Assembly: GCA_018053145.1 (NCBI GenBank) | Contig: JAGPMA010000012.1 | Location: forward strand, 1-46,342 | Direction: 5' to 3' | Source: Oscillospiraceae bacterium | GTDB taxonomy: Bacteria; Bacillota; Clostridia; Oscillospirales; Oscillospiraceae | Length of the DNA: 46,342 bases | In this document: piece after piece, positions 1-7,195 of the stretch | How the letters are laid out: each line of letters opens with the position of its first letter | Numbering within the stretch: the first letter of the stretch is position 1 | Position numbers and translations under genes: made by a program | Notes under the pieces: model-generated | What the model saw: the letters and a program-made list of their open reading frames with translations, nothing else | Database searches by the model: none | What the model was told of the DNA's origin: nothing

Positions 1-92
1 GAAAGCGTCAGAAAGTAAGCGGGGCTTTAGAGAACAGGGCAATAAAGTACGATACACGCCGCGAAAGCGTTTTCTGAAAGCTCAGACACGCG

Positions 93-137
93 TTTGGGAC
101 CACGAGGCCGCAGGTTCGAAACCTGTCACTCGGACCA
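93..137 (+). tRNA. 3' half of tRNA-Pro(UGG), 5' half missing
   Basis: The 45 bases fold as the 3' half of a proline tRNA. They hold an anticodon loop TTTGGGA (93-99, anticodon TGG at 95-97), the 3' anticodon-stem strand CCACG (100-104), variable loop AGGCC, T-arm GCAGG/TTCGAAA/CCTGT (110-126), acceptor strand CACTCGG (127-133), discriminator A134 and encoded CCA (135-137). The matching 5' half (acceptor CCGAGTG, D-arm, stem strand CGTGG) is absent: bases 88-92 are ACGCG, and only one of the five pairs forms. Integrases of elements that target tRNA genes typically leave such a 3' half at the far end of the element. The likely reading is that bases 1-92 are the end of an integrated element and the chromosome resumes at 93. 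An assembly join would look the same. Confidence 0.75.
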
Positions 138-146
138 ATTTCAAAG

Positions 147-172
147 AAAAACCGCCGATTTCGGCGGTTTTT
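147..172 (+). terminator. Rho-independent terminator after the tRNA-Pro fragment
   Basis: A perfect inverted repeat has arms AAAAACCGCCGA and TCGGCGGTTTTT around a TT loop, and the T-run is inside the right arm. It starts ten bases after the CCA end, so it was probably the terminator of the original tRNA gene. Confidence 0.85.
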
Positions 173-179
173 CTGCGCT

Positions 180-576
180 TAATGTTCTGATCTTATAAGT
201 GCATTTCTGATTGATTGCAGCAATTAGAATCAGGAAAAGATGCTCGGCGGCGGAGTCCTTCCGCCGCCGATTTTGCCAAAATCCCTAATTTGTCCCTAAC
301 GGGAGTGAAAATCGCCAAGTATGCGCCTTTTTTGACATTTAGATTGCAATTACTTCCATTTTATTTTACTTGATGTTTATTGTGTCCATCAAACTCGGTA
401 CGGGTCAGTACCAGAAACCTCTGTAATTTAACGCACTACAATTATCAAGCTAAAGCAAACTATATTAAACTCTGTATATTGCAATCGCCTATTTTCCTGC
501 TTGTCTTTCAGTTCTTCGTGTTGTATCCTTAAAGTGGAAATAATTCTTAACAATGATAATCTTTTGGAGGAACCAT
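180..576. other. Non-coding gap with one GC-rich hairpin
   Basis: This 397-base gap holds no convincing gene. Bases 244-270 form an 11-bp perfect stem (TCGGCGGCGGA / TCCGCCGCCGA, loop GTCCT) followed by TTTT, which is a second terminator-like hairpin. A 5-bp stem GGTAC/GTACC lies near 399-414. The rest is AT-rich, and no strong sigma-A promoter for the gene at 577 could be picked out. Confidence 0.6.
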
Positions 577-1098
577 ATGCAAAAAGAGATTTTGTACACC
601 CCTGAAGAGCTTTCCAATATGTTAAAGCTGTCCAGATACACAATCTATGAAATGATAAAGCATGGTGATATACAGGCGCATCATATAGGTCGCAGCATAC
701 GTATCTCACAATCTCAGCTAGATTTGTTTTTAATGAGTACAAAGCAAACTGAGAACACATATGATGCTGAAATTATTGCAGTCGACGGCGAAAAATATGC
801 TTTGGTCAATGGCGTCAGAATCGCGGTTTTGACCGAGCTGGAGGGCCGCGTTAAGGTCATGGTAAGACCCGAGGATATTATCCTCAGCGCAGGAAATTTT
901 GTCAGCAGCGCGCGGAATATGCTGAAAGGCAACATCACAGATATCGTTGTCGATAACCATAGCGCAAGAGTTTATTTAAATGTCGGTATACCCATTTGTT
1001 CACTTATTACCAAGCGTTCTCTCAATGAAATGGGCCTTAAAAAAGGCGATACACTATTCGCGGTGTTTAAAACGATGTCGGTTGAAATAAAAAAATAA
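577..1098 (+). CDS. HTH (excisionase-type) - TOBE/Mop molybdate-responsive regulator
   Basis: A 173-residue protein. Residues 1-50 form a MerR/excisionase-type helix-turn-helix (YTPEELSNMLKLSRYTIYEM, then a wing with HHIGRSIRIS). Two beta-rich segments follow, at about 60-105 and 110-172. The last (NMLKGNITDIVVDNHSARVY through GDTLFAVFKTMSVEI) matches the TOBE/Mop fold that binds molybdate or tungstate. The start is set by GGAGG at 566-570, six bases before ATG 577; the ATG at 553 lacks a site. It sits 47 bases ahead of moeA, so the inference is that it senses oxyanion and controls the Mo-cofactor genes. It differs from ModE, which has a LysR-type winged helix. Excisionase-type HTHs also occur in element genes, and the nearby tRNA scar keeps that alternative open. 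Confidence 0.75.
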   Translation: MQKEILYTPEELSNMLKLSRYTIYEMIKHGDIQAHHIGRSIRISQSQLDLFLMSTKQTENTYDAEIIAVDGEKYALVNGVRIAVLTELEGRVKVMVRPEDIILSAGNFVSSARNMLKGNITDIVVDNHSARVYLNVGIPICSLITKRSLNEMGLKKGDTLFAVFKTMSVEIKK

Positions 1099-1145
1099 GG
1101 ATTAAGCTTCAGGTAGTCTTTTTCAAAGAAGCGAATGAGGTTATT

Positions 1146-2360
1146 ATGCTTAGAGTAAAAACACCTTTTGAAGCGGATGCTTTGCTGAAGGAACGCTTCA
1201 CCAGAAAAGCAGAATGTGAGAAGCTTCCGCTTTGTGAGGCTCTGGGACGCACGCTGTCTGATGACGTGATAAGTCGCGAAAATGTGCCCGATTTCCGCCG
1301 CTCATTGGTTGATGGCTATGCAGTCCGCGCGGAGGATACCTTTGGCTGCTCCGAAACAATTCCCGCTCTTCTGCACCTTGAAGGCGAGGTAAAAATGGGA
1401 CAGCCTGCAGAAATAACCCTTGCTAAAGGGTCCTGCGCCTATGTGCCTACAGGCGGGCAGCTCCCTGACGGAGCAGACGCTATGGTTATGATGGAATTCT
1501 GCGAGGATTTTTGCGATGAAACCATCGCTGTTGAAAAGCCCGTCGCTCCCGGAAGTCACGTGATTTTTCGTGGGGACGATGTTTCTGCGGGAGATGTTCT
1601 ATTCCGCCGAGGGCATCGGATTTTGTCAAAGGATATTGGAGCTTTTGCAGCTCTGGGTTTTGGCCATATTTCTGTGTTCCGCCGTCCTCGCGTGGCAATT
1701 TTATCTACCGGAAACGAAATTGTCCCTTCGGAAACCGAAACATTGAAGCTAGGCCAGATAAGAGACGTGAACGGGCCCATGCTATCAGCCGCAGTTACCG
1801 CCTCCGGAGGAGAGCCTGTCTATCTCGGCATATTTCCAGATAATCCTCAGGTTCTTGAGAATGCAGTCGCCGATGCTGTAAAAGCTTCCGATATTGTGCT
1901 GATTTCCGGCGGAAGCTCCGTAGGCATCAAAGACACAACAGAGGCGGTTCTCTCCAATCTGGGTGAACTTTTATTTCACGGTTTAGCTCTTAAACCCGGC
2001 AAACCGACCCTTGCGGCCGACATTTGCGGCAAGCCGGTTTTCGGCCTGCCCGGGCATCCCCTCGCTGCATATTTTATCTATTGCCTGCTCGTCAGGCCGC
2101 TTCTTTACGAAATGCTGGACAGCACTCCTCAAAACAGGACAGTTTCTGCTCGTAGCGCCGCTGCAATCCCCTCAAATCACGGGCGTGAAGAATGTGTGCC
2201 CATCCGACTGGAGGGCGAACGTGCTATACCCATTATGGGTAAATCCGGTCTTATTACAACTCTCTCCGGTGCAGATGGATATATCCGCATACCTCGTAAC
2301 GCTGAAGGCATTGAGCAGGGCGAATCTGTGCAGGTGTTTTTGTTTTCGGAGGAATTATGA
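1146..2360 (+). CDS. moeA: Molybdopterin molybdotransferase MoeA
   Basis: A 404-residue protein of normal MoeA length. MoeA inserts molybdate into adenylylated molybdopterin, the last common step of molybdenum-cofactor synthesis, in the cytoplasm. Visible family signatures are RRSLVDGYAVRAEDT (about 52-66), RGDDVSAGDVL (about 141-151), ILSTGNEIVPSE in the MogA-like domain, GQIRDVNGPML, ISGGSSVGIKD, and the C-terminal GLALKPGKPTLA...FGLPGHPLAA block. GAGG at 1137-1140 precedes the ATG by five bases. The stop overlaps the next gene's start by four bases (ATGA), so the two MoeA-type proteins are translationally coupled. With two paralogues side by side, one may handle tungstate; the sequence does not decide which. 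Confidence 0.93.
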   Translation: MLRVKTPFEADALLKERFTRKAECEKLPLCEALGRTLSDDVISRENVPDFRRSLVDGYAVRAEDTFGCSETIPALLHLEGEVKMGQPAEITLAKGSCAYVPTGGQLPDGADAMVMMEFCEDFCDETIAVEKPVAPGSHVIFRGDDVSAGDVLFRRGHRILSKDIGAFAALGFGHISVFRRPRVAILSTGNEIVPSETETLKLGQIRDVNGPMLSAAVTASGGEPVYLGIFPDNPQVLENAVADAVKASDIVLISGGSSVGIKDTTEAVLSNLGELLFHGLALKPGKPTLAADICGKPVFGLPGHPLAAYFIYCLLVRPLLYEMLDSTPQNRTVSARSAAAIPSNHGREECVPIRLEGERAIPIMGKSGLITTLSGADGYIRIPRNAEGIEQGESVQVFLFSEEL

Positions 2361-4255
2361 AATACGAATACTTGACAAATGTGCCTCTTGAAAAGGCCAA
2401 AACAGATTATTTATCCTTTTTGCACGAGGCCGGAATGAAGGGAAGAGAAGAAACAGTTCCTGTTACCAATGCCCTTGGGCAGATTACTTCCCGGGCCGTA
2501 TATGCAAAGCTCTGCTCTCCGCATTACAACGCCTCGGCTATGGACGGAATTGCTCTTTTGGCGTCAAAGACCTTTGGAGCATCAGAAACCACTCCTGCGG
2601 TTCTAATGAAAAATGATTTTATCCGCGTCGATACAGGCGACCCTCTTCCCGAGGGGTTCGACGCCGTAATAATGATTGAAGACGTGGTAGAAACCGATAG
2701 TGGAATATTGCTCTACTCCCCCGCTGTTCCCTGGCAGTATATCCGTCAAATCGGAGAGGATATTTGTGCCGGTGACATGCTTCTCCCGTCATACACCCAA
2801 ATAAGCCCTGCCGCAATGGGTGCGATGCTCGCCGGAGGCATACAGGAAGTGCCGGTAATGGCAAAACCGCTTATTGGTATATTACCTACCGGCGACGAAA
2901 TCGTTTCGCCGTCCTCCAATCCCCGCCCAGGAGAGGTAATGGAGTTCAATTCCGCGATTTTTGGCGGTATGCTTACTCAGTGGGGCGCCGAACCGAAGGT
3001 GTATTCCATAATCAAAGACAATGCGGATGCGCTTCGAATGGGGCTTGAAAAAGCCGTCAGCGAATGTGACGGACTGCTGATTGGCGCCGGCACCAGTGCC
3101 GGACGCGATGACTATACGCCTATAATTCTTAAAGAGCTTGGCAAAGTATTGTACCATGGGCTTGCTATCAAACCGGGAAAACCTGCCGTGCTTGCCCGCG
3201 TGGGTACTAAGCCTGTTTTAGGGGTCCCCGGCTACCCTGTGTCCGGAATAATTGTTCTTGAGGAGATTTTTAAACCTATAATCTTCGACCTGCTTAACAA
3301 GCCCTTAGAGGAGCCGCTCACATCACCTGCCAAACTGAGCAAGCGGGTCAATTCCTCTTTAAAATACAGAGAGTTTTTGCGTGTCCGGCTCAACGATACC
3401 GCTGACGGTCTTACCGCCATACCCTTAAACAGCGGGGCCGGAGTGGTGACAAGCTTTGTCAAGGCGGACGCGATACTGGACATTCCTCAAAATACAGAGG
3501 GGCATGAGGCTGGGGAAATAATAAATGTCCGGCTCTTAAAGCCTATCTCACAGATTCGAAATACGCTTTCAGTCGTAGGAAGCCACGACCCTTTAATTGA
3601 CGAAGCAGCGGACCTCCTTCGCAGAGAAAATCCCGCCCTGTCGATTGCCTCCTCTCACGTTGGCAGCATGGGCGGAATATTCGCTGTAAAGCGCGGTGAA
3701 GCAACAATAGCCGGTATTCACCTGCTCGACCCGAAAACGGGTATATATAATAAGAGCTATCTCAAGCGATACTTTTCTGATGGAGAAGCTGTTCTTCTCC
3801 GCTATGTCGGCCGTGTTCAGGGGCTCATTGTCGCTGCCGGAAATCCGCTGAAAATCAGAGGATTCGAGGATGTTACCCACCTGAGATATGTAAATAGACA
3901 GGGCGGTTCGGGAACTCGCATACTTTGCGATTATCTCATTGACGAAAATGATCTGAATATTTCTAATATAACCGGCTATCTTCGTGAAGAATTCACCCAT
4001 ACCGCCGTTGCCGCCCAGATTGCGGCGGGTACGGCGGACGCAGGACTTGGTATATATTCGGCAGCCAAACTCTACGGGCTTGATTTTATACCAATTTGCA
4101 CAGAGGAATATGATTTGCTTCTTAAGGCGGAAAATCTTGAGCTGCCCATGGTAAAACATTTTCTGAGTGTAATCGCCGGAGAGGACTTCAGAAACAGGCT
4201 TAATTCTATGGGAGGTTATATTATTGACAACCCTGGCGGTCTAATTGAGTTTTAG
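2357..4255 (+). CDS. MoeA fused to a C-terminal periplasmic-binding-protein-like domain
   Basis: A 632-residue fusion. Residues 1 to about 400 are a second complete MoeA module: NASAMDGIALLA, GILPTGDEIVSP, GEVMEFNSAIFGGM, IGAGTSAGRDDYT, GLAIKPGKPAVLA, LGVPGYPVSG. From about 405 (SVVGSHDPLIDEAADLL) to the end is a PBP-like ligand-binding domain, with GIHLLDPKTGIYN, GLIVAAGNPLKI, VNRQGGSGTRILCDYL and a TADAGLGIYSAA segment. It resembles the substrate-binding domain of molybdate and LysR-type binding proteins. No signal peptide is present, so the domain is cytoplasmic and may hand over or sense an oxyanion or cofactor precursor. This architecture is known in anaerobes as a molybdopterin biosynthesis protein; its exact role is not settled by the sequence. 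Confidence 0.9.
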   Translation: MKYEYLTNVPLEKAKTDYLSFLHEAGMKGREETVPVTNALGQITSRAVYAKLCSPHYNASAMDGIALLASKTFGASETTPAVLMKNDFIRVDTGDPLPEGFDAVIMIEDVVETDSGILLYSPAVPWQYIRQIGEDICAGDMLLPSYTQISPAAMGAMLAGGIQEVPVMAKPLIGILPTGDEIVSPSSNPRPGEVMEFNSAIFGGMLTQWGAEPKVYSIIKDNADALRMGLEKAVSECDGLLIGAGTSAGRDDYTPIILKELGKVLYHGLAIKPGKPAVLARVGTKPVLGVPGYPVSGIIVLEEIFKPIIFDLLNKPLEEPLTSPAKLSKRVNSSLKYREFLRVRLNDTADGLTAIPLNSGAGVVTSFVKADAILDIPQNTEGHEAGEIINVRLLKPISQIRNTLSVVGSHDPLIDEAADLLRRENPALSIASSHVGSMGGIFAVKRGEATIAGIHLLDPKTGIYNKSYLKRYFSDGEAVLLRYVGRVQGLIVAAGNPLKIRGFEDVTHLRYVNRQGGSGTRILCDYLIDENDLNISNITGYLREEFTHTAVAAQIAAGTADAGLGIYSAAKLYGLDFIPICTEEYDLLLKAENLELPMVKHFLSVIAGEDFRNRLNSMGGYIIDNPGGLIEF

Positions 4256-4697
4256 ATAGTAAGAGAGAATAAGAAATTATTACTGTACCTTTCCACATAA
4301 TATCTGGTGCTCCCGATTAAACTGAAAATTCACCCATCCGCAATATATTATTAAGACAATACGAAGTACACGCATAACGAGCATGATAAGATTGTTCAGC
4401 AATCCTATCATGTTCGTTATGTTTGCTTATAATGGGTAGCATTCTCAAAAAACGACCTTAGGTCCACCACATATATATGGGCGTTGGAATTGTTTCGGCT
4501 CATTCCAGCCTCGTTATTTAAAATTCATGCTAGTATTATTCTTTATTGTGTATTATAATTAGATTTAATTTAGTTTGGTTTAGTTTGTTATATATGTTCT
4601 ATTTTTCTCAGTTCCCATCAGCTGTTCTTTTTTTGAAGTCGAATTGTATTTAAAAAGTATTCGCCATACTTATATCATGATATACGGGGGAAGCCTT
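4256..4697. other. Long AT-rich gap between moeA pair and xdhC
   Basis: This 442-base gap carries no supported gene. It contains a long hairpin (4373-4421, listed separately) and a smaller TGGAAT/ATTCCA stem (4485-4507). A TATAAT at 4554-4559 has no good -35 element. From about 4500 to 4640 the sequence is very AT-rich, as expected for the promoter region of the xdhC operon. I did not recognise a Moco riboswitch. Confidence 0.5.
4373..4421. repeat. 22-bp inverted repeat (long hairpin)
   Basis: Arms 4373-4394 and 4400-4421 pair over 22 positions with one G-T wobble (4381/4413) and one mismatch (4389/4405) around the loop TTCAG. The left arm begins CATAACGAGCATGATAAG. Only three Ts follow on the + strand, so it is not a standard terminator. 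It could end the moeA operon, act as a transcript stabiliser, or be the remnant of a small mobile hairpin element. Confidence 0.8.
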
Positions 4698-5720
4698 ATG
4701 CGTAAGCTTTTCATTGAAATGGAGAAAAGATTTAATAATAAAGAGGACCTGGTGCTTGTTACAATAGTCGGCAGCTTCGGAGCAACCCCAAGAGGAGCAG
4801 GTGCTCGTATGCTTGTAGGTGAGAGCGGACGAATATCGGGCACTATTGGAGGCGGCACCGTAGAATTTCGCTCGGTCGAGCTGGCAAAAGAAGTCCTTGA
4901 AAAGCAGACCTCAGCATTCAAGCGCTATATTCTGCACCAGAATCAGGTTGAAGATCTTGGGATGATATGCGGTGGCAATGTAACCCTGTTTTTCAGGTTT
5001 ATCAAAGGTAACGACAATCACATGCTGAACCTGTGTCACACTGTGCTTGAACAGTTCAGCGAGAAAAAAACCACATGGCTGATAACGGAGCTTACCGACA
5101 GTCTCGACGGAGCAATGGGACTATATTCTGAAAAGCTTGGGCTCGTGGGCAACATCCCAGACGAAGCCACCGAAAAGCTTTCCGGGCAAACGTGCACCTT
5201 TGAATTAACAGGCAAACGGTTTTTCGCAGAGCAGATATTATCCCCTGGCTTTGTTTATATTTTCGGTGGAGGACACGTTTCGCAGGAGCTTGTTCCCGTT
5301 CTGTCGCATCTTGAATTCCGGTGCATAGTTTTAGACGATAGACCGGAATTTTCGACGAAAGAGCTTTTTCCGGATGCGGTAGACGTCAGAATGACAGTTA
5401 TGTCGGAGATAAAAGAAATGTCAGAGATTACGGCTGAGGACTACATAATAGTACTGACCCGCGGACACAGCTTCGATCAGGCCGTAGAAGAGCAGGCTCT
5501 CAGCACTCCGGCAAGCTACATTGGCGTGATTGGAAGCAAAAGCAAGAGAGGCATCGTAGAAAAGAATCTTCTGGAGCACGGCTTTTCACCCGAGGATATT
5601 AAGCGTGTCACTGCGCCCATAGGGCTTTTGGGCATTAAGGCACAAACTCCGGCAGAGCTTGCAATCAGCATTGCCGGCCAGCTCATAGCCTTCCGTGCGG
5701 GAGCGGGAATAATCATATGA
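4698..5720 (+). CDS. xdhC: XdhC/CoxI-family molybdoenzyme maturation factor
   Basis: A 340-residue protein of the XdhC family, which binds molybdenum cofactor and promotes its sulfuration and insertion into xanthine dehydrogenase-type hydroxylases. The N-terminal CoxI/XdhC domain shows TIVGSFGATPRGAGARMLV (about 22-40), ISGTIGGGTVEF and DLGMICGGNVTLFF, with the conserved Cys-Gly-Gly. The C-terminal Rossmann domain shows VYIFGGGHVSQELVPVL, VLDDRPEF, IVLTRGHSFDQ, YIGVIGSKSKR and APIGLLGIKAQTPAELAISI. ATG 4698 is preferred because GGGGGAAG (4686-4693) precedes it; the reading frame also runs back to a TTG at 4644. It overlaps the next gene by four bases. No hydroxylase subunits are in the window, so the client enzyme lies elsewhere. 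Confidence 0.9.
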   Translation: MRKLFIEMEKRFNNKEDLVLVTIVGSFGATPRGAGARMLVGESGRISGTIGGGTVEFRSVELAKEVLEKQTSAFKRYILHQNQVEDLGMICGGNVTLFFRFIKGNDNHMLNLCHTVLEQFSEKKTTWLITELTDSLDGAMGLYSEKLGLVGNIPDEATEKLSGQTCTFELTGKRFFAEQILSPGFVYIFGGGHVSQELVPVLSHLEFRCIVLDDRPEFSTKELFPDAVDVRMTVMSEIKEMSEITAEDYIIVLTRGHSFDQAVEEQALSTPASYIGVIGSKSKRGIVEKNLLEHGFSPEDIKRVTAPIGLLGIKAQTPAELAISIAGQLIAFRAGAGIII

Positions 5721-6286
5721 GCGCGATTTTCGTCACCGGTCCTGTGGGTGTCGGGAAATCAACACTTCTAAGACGTGTTATCGACTTCTGTGCTCATGAG
5801 TCTAAGATATACGGCTTTTGTACCGAAAAGGTTTCGGACAGCGGAAGAACCGGAAGTCTCGGAAAGGTCTTCATCTATCCGGCGTTAGGACCGCCTTGCC
5901 AAGATGATGAGCACTGCGTTGCGGATATATTGTCGCTGAACTCGTTCAATATACATACGGCAGTTTTTGAAACTCGGGGCATAGCACTGTTGTCGGACAT
6001 TCCCCAAGGCAGTGTTGTCATGATGGACGAACTGGGCTTTCTTGAAAGCACTGCACCCGAGTTTTGCAAAAAGGTCTTTGAAATAATCAGCGGCAACTAT
6101 ATTGTTTTGGGGGCAATCAAGCCTGTTGCACGCCCTTTTCTGGACGCAGTGCGAACAAATCCCAGCGTATCATTGTTTGAAATTACCGAGCAGAACCGTG
6201 ACAGTGCCGCCAAAGAATTAATTAGTGCTTTTCGAACAGTTTTGGAATCAAAGGAAAATAATTCAGGAGAGTTTCCATATGTCTGA
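5717..6286 (+). CDS. THEP1-family nucleoside-triphosphatase
   Basis: A 189-residue P-loop protein of the NTPase_1/THEP1 type. Walker A is GPVGVGKSTLLRRVI (about 7-21), followed by the family element GFCTEKV with a short gap. The Walker B/sensor region is VVMMDELGFLES (about 93-104). Members hydrolyse NTPs in vitro but their cellular roles are mostly unknown. It overlaps xdhC by four bases (ATGA) and the methyltransferase gene by eight, so the three are almost certainly one translational unit. The inference is a role in cofactor maturation for a molybdenum hydroxylase, perhaps GTP- or CTP-dependent. Confidence 0.82.
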   Translation: MSAIFVTGPVGVGKSTLLRRVIDFCAHESKIYGFCTEKVSDSGRTGSLGKVFIYPALGPPCQDDEHCVADILSLNSFNIHTAVFETRGIALLSDIPQGSVVMMDELGFLESTAPEFCKKVFEIISGNYIVLGAIKPVARPFLDAVRTNPSVSLFEITEQNRDSAAKELISAFRTVLESKENNSGEFPYV

Positions 6287-7010
6287 CAATCATAAGAAAA
6301 AGCTGTTTGAGTGGACACCGGAGAAGACGCTCTGGTATGCTGCCGCATGCGAGTATTCGGGAAACGACCGCAACAAAAAGATTTCGGAGGCTATTCTTGA
6401 TGTTTTACCGCCGCATCCCAATGTCTGCGATATTGGTTGCGGAATCGGCGCTATCAGCATGGAGCTTGCCCCAAAAGCCTCGAAGGTTACGGCCATCGAT
6501 ATAGACGCAGACGCGCTTAAGTTTCTGCGTAAAGCGTCTTTACGCCGCGGTATTAATAATATAGACCTTGTTCACGGCGATTTCAACGAGCTTTCGCCTC
6601 CCTTAATAAAAACCGATTGCATGGTCTTCTGTATGATCCGAGTTGAAAATCTCCTCGAAAAAGCCAAACTTTGGACAGACAGAAAAATTGTAATTGTGAC
6701 AAATCCTGCTGATTACCATAGCTTTTCACCGAAAACTAAGAAAAACGAAAATGCGCGAATAGAGAGCCTAAACGAATATCTTAAAAATAGCGACTTTAGC
6801 TTCACAAAGCATATGGTATCGACTTCGTCAGGACAGCCGCTTCGGGATTTCAAAGACGCAATCAGTTTCAGCTCAAGCTATGCCAGCGATAAAAGCCTTG
6901 ATGAGATTGTAAAAATGCTTAATGAAAATCTTGAAGAAACCGGTAGAACAGATTTTCCGCTCTACCTTCCGAATAATAAGAATTATCTGATTTTTACCGT
7001 GGAGCTTTAG
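6279..7010 (+). CDS. Class I SAM-dependent methyltransferase
   Basis: A 243-residue Rossmann-fold methyltransferase. The SAM site shows motif I VCDIGCGIGAISMELA (about 47-62), motif II acidic end TAIDIDADALKFL, and HGDFNELSPP. The core is reminiscent of CbiT-like precorrin methyltransferases, but I cannot name a substrate. The start at 6279 is chosen because CAGGAGA (6264-6270) precedes it; an in-frame ATG at 6225 lies deep inside the NTPase gene. It overlaps the NTPase end by eight bases, so it is the last gene of the xdhC-NTPase-methyltransferase unit. Methylation of a small molecule or a maturation partner is possible. Confidence 0.75.
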   Translation: MSDNHKKKLFEWTPEKTLWYAAACEYSGNDRNKKISEAILDVLPPHPNVCDIGCGIGAISMELAPKASKVTAIDIDADALKFLRKASLRRGINNIDLVHGDFNELSPPLIKTDCMVFCMIRVENLLEKAKLWTDRKIVIVTNPADYHSFSPKTKKNENARIESLNEYLKNSDFSFTKHMVSTSSGQPLRDFKDAISFSSSYASDKSLDEIVKMLNENLEETGRTDFPLYLPNNKNYLIFTVEL

Positions 7011-7195
7011 CTGAATACTCAAAGGCAGTGATAGCAGCGCTATTCCGGTTTCAGAGCTCAGCTGACGTTATGTAATAAACTCAAATTAGTTTTTTACGTT
7101 TGTTTTTTAATTTACGCATCGATATTCTCAAATTAGAACAACGGCTTTAATGCTCATGTATTATCAACATTTTGTAACTTTAGGAGAACTGCCAA

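Noticed and set aside
1-137. tmRNA (ssrA) 3' end
   Set aside because: The T-arm and CCA first suggested tmRNA, but the TTTGGGA anticodon loop, CCACG stem strand and five-base variable loop fit tRNA-Pro exactly, and no tag-peptide frame is present.
2-190. Open reading frame through bases 2-190 on the + strand
   Set aside because: It has no start inside the window and runs straight through the tRNA and terminator, so it is likely open by chance; at most bases 2-92 could be the end of an upstream gene.
3593-4159. 188-residue frame on the - strand inside the MoeA-PBP gene
   Set aside because: It is antisense to a well-supported domain, and its own sequence shows no family signature.
4256-4697. 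Moco riboswitch ahead of xdhC
   Set aside because: Hairpins are present, but I could not match the multi-stem Moco RNA layout by eye.
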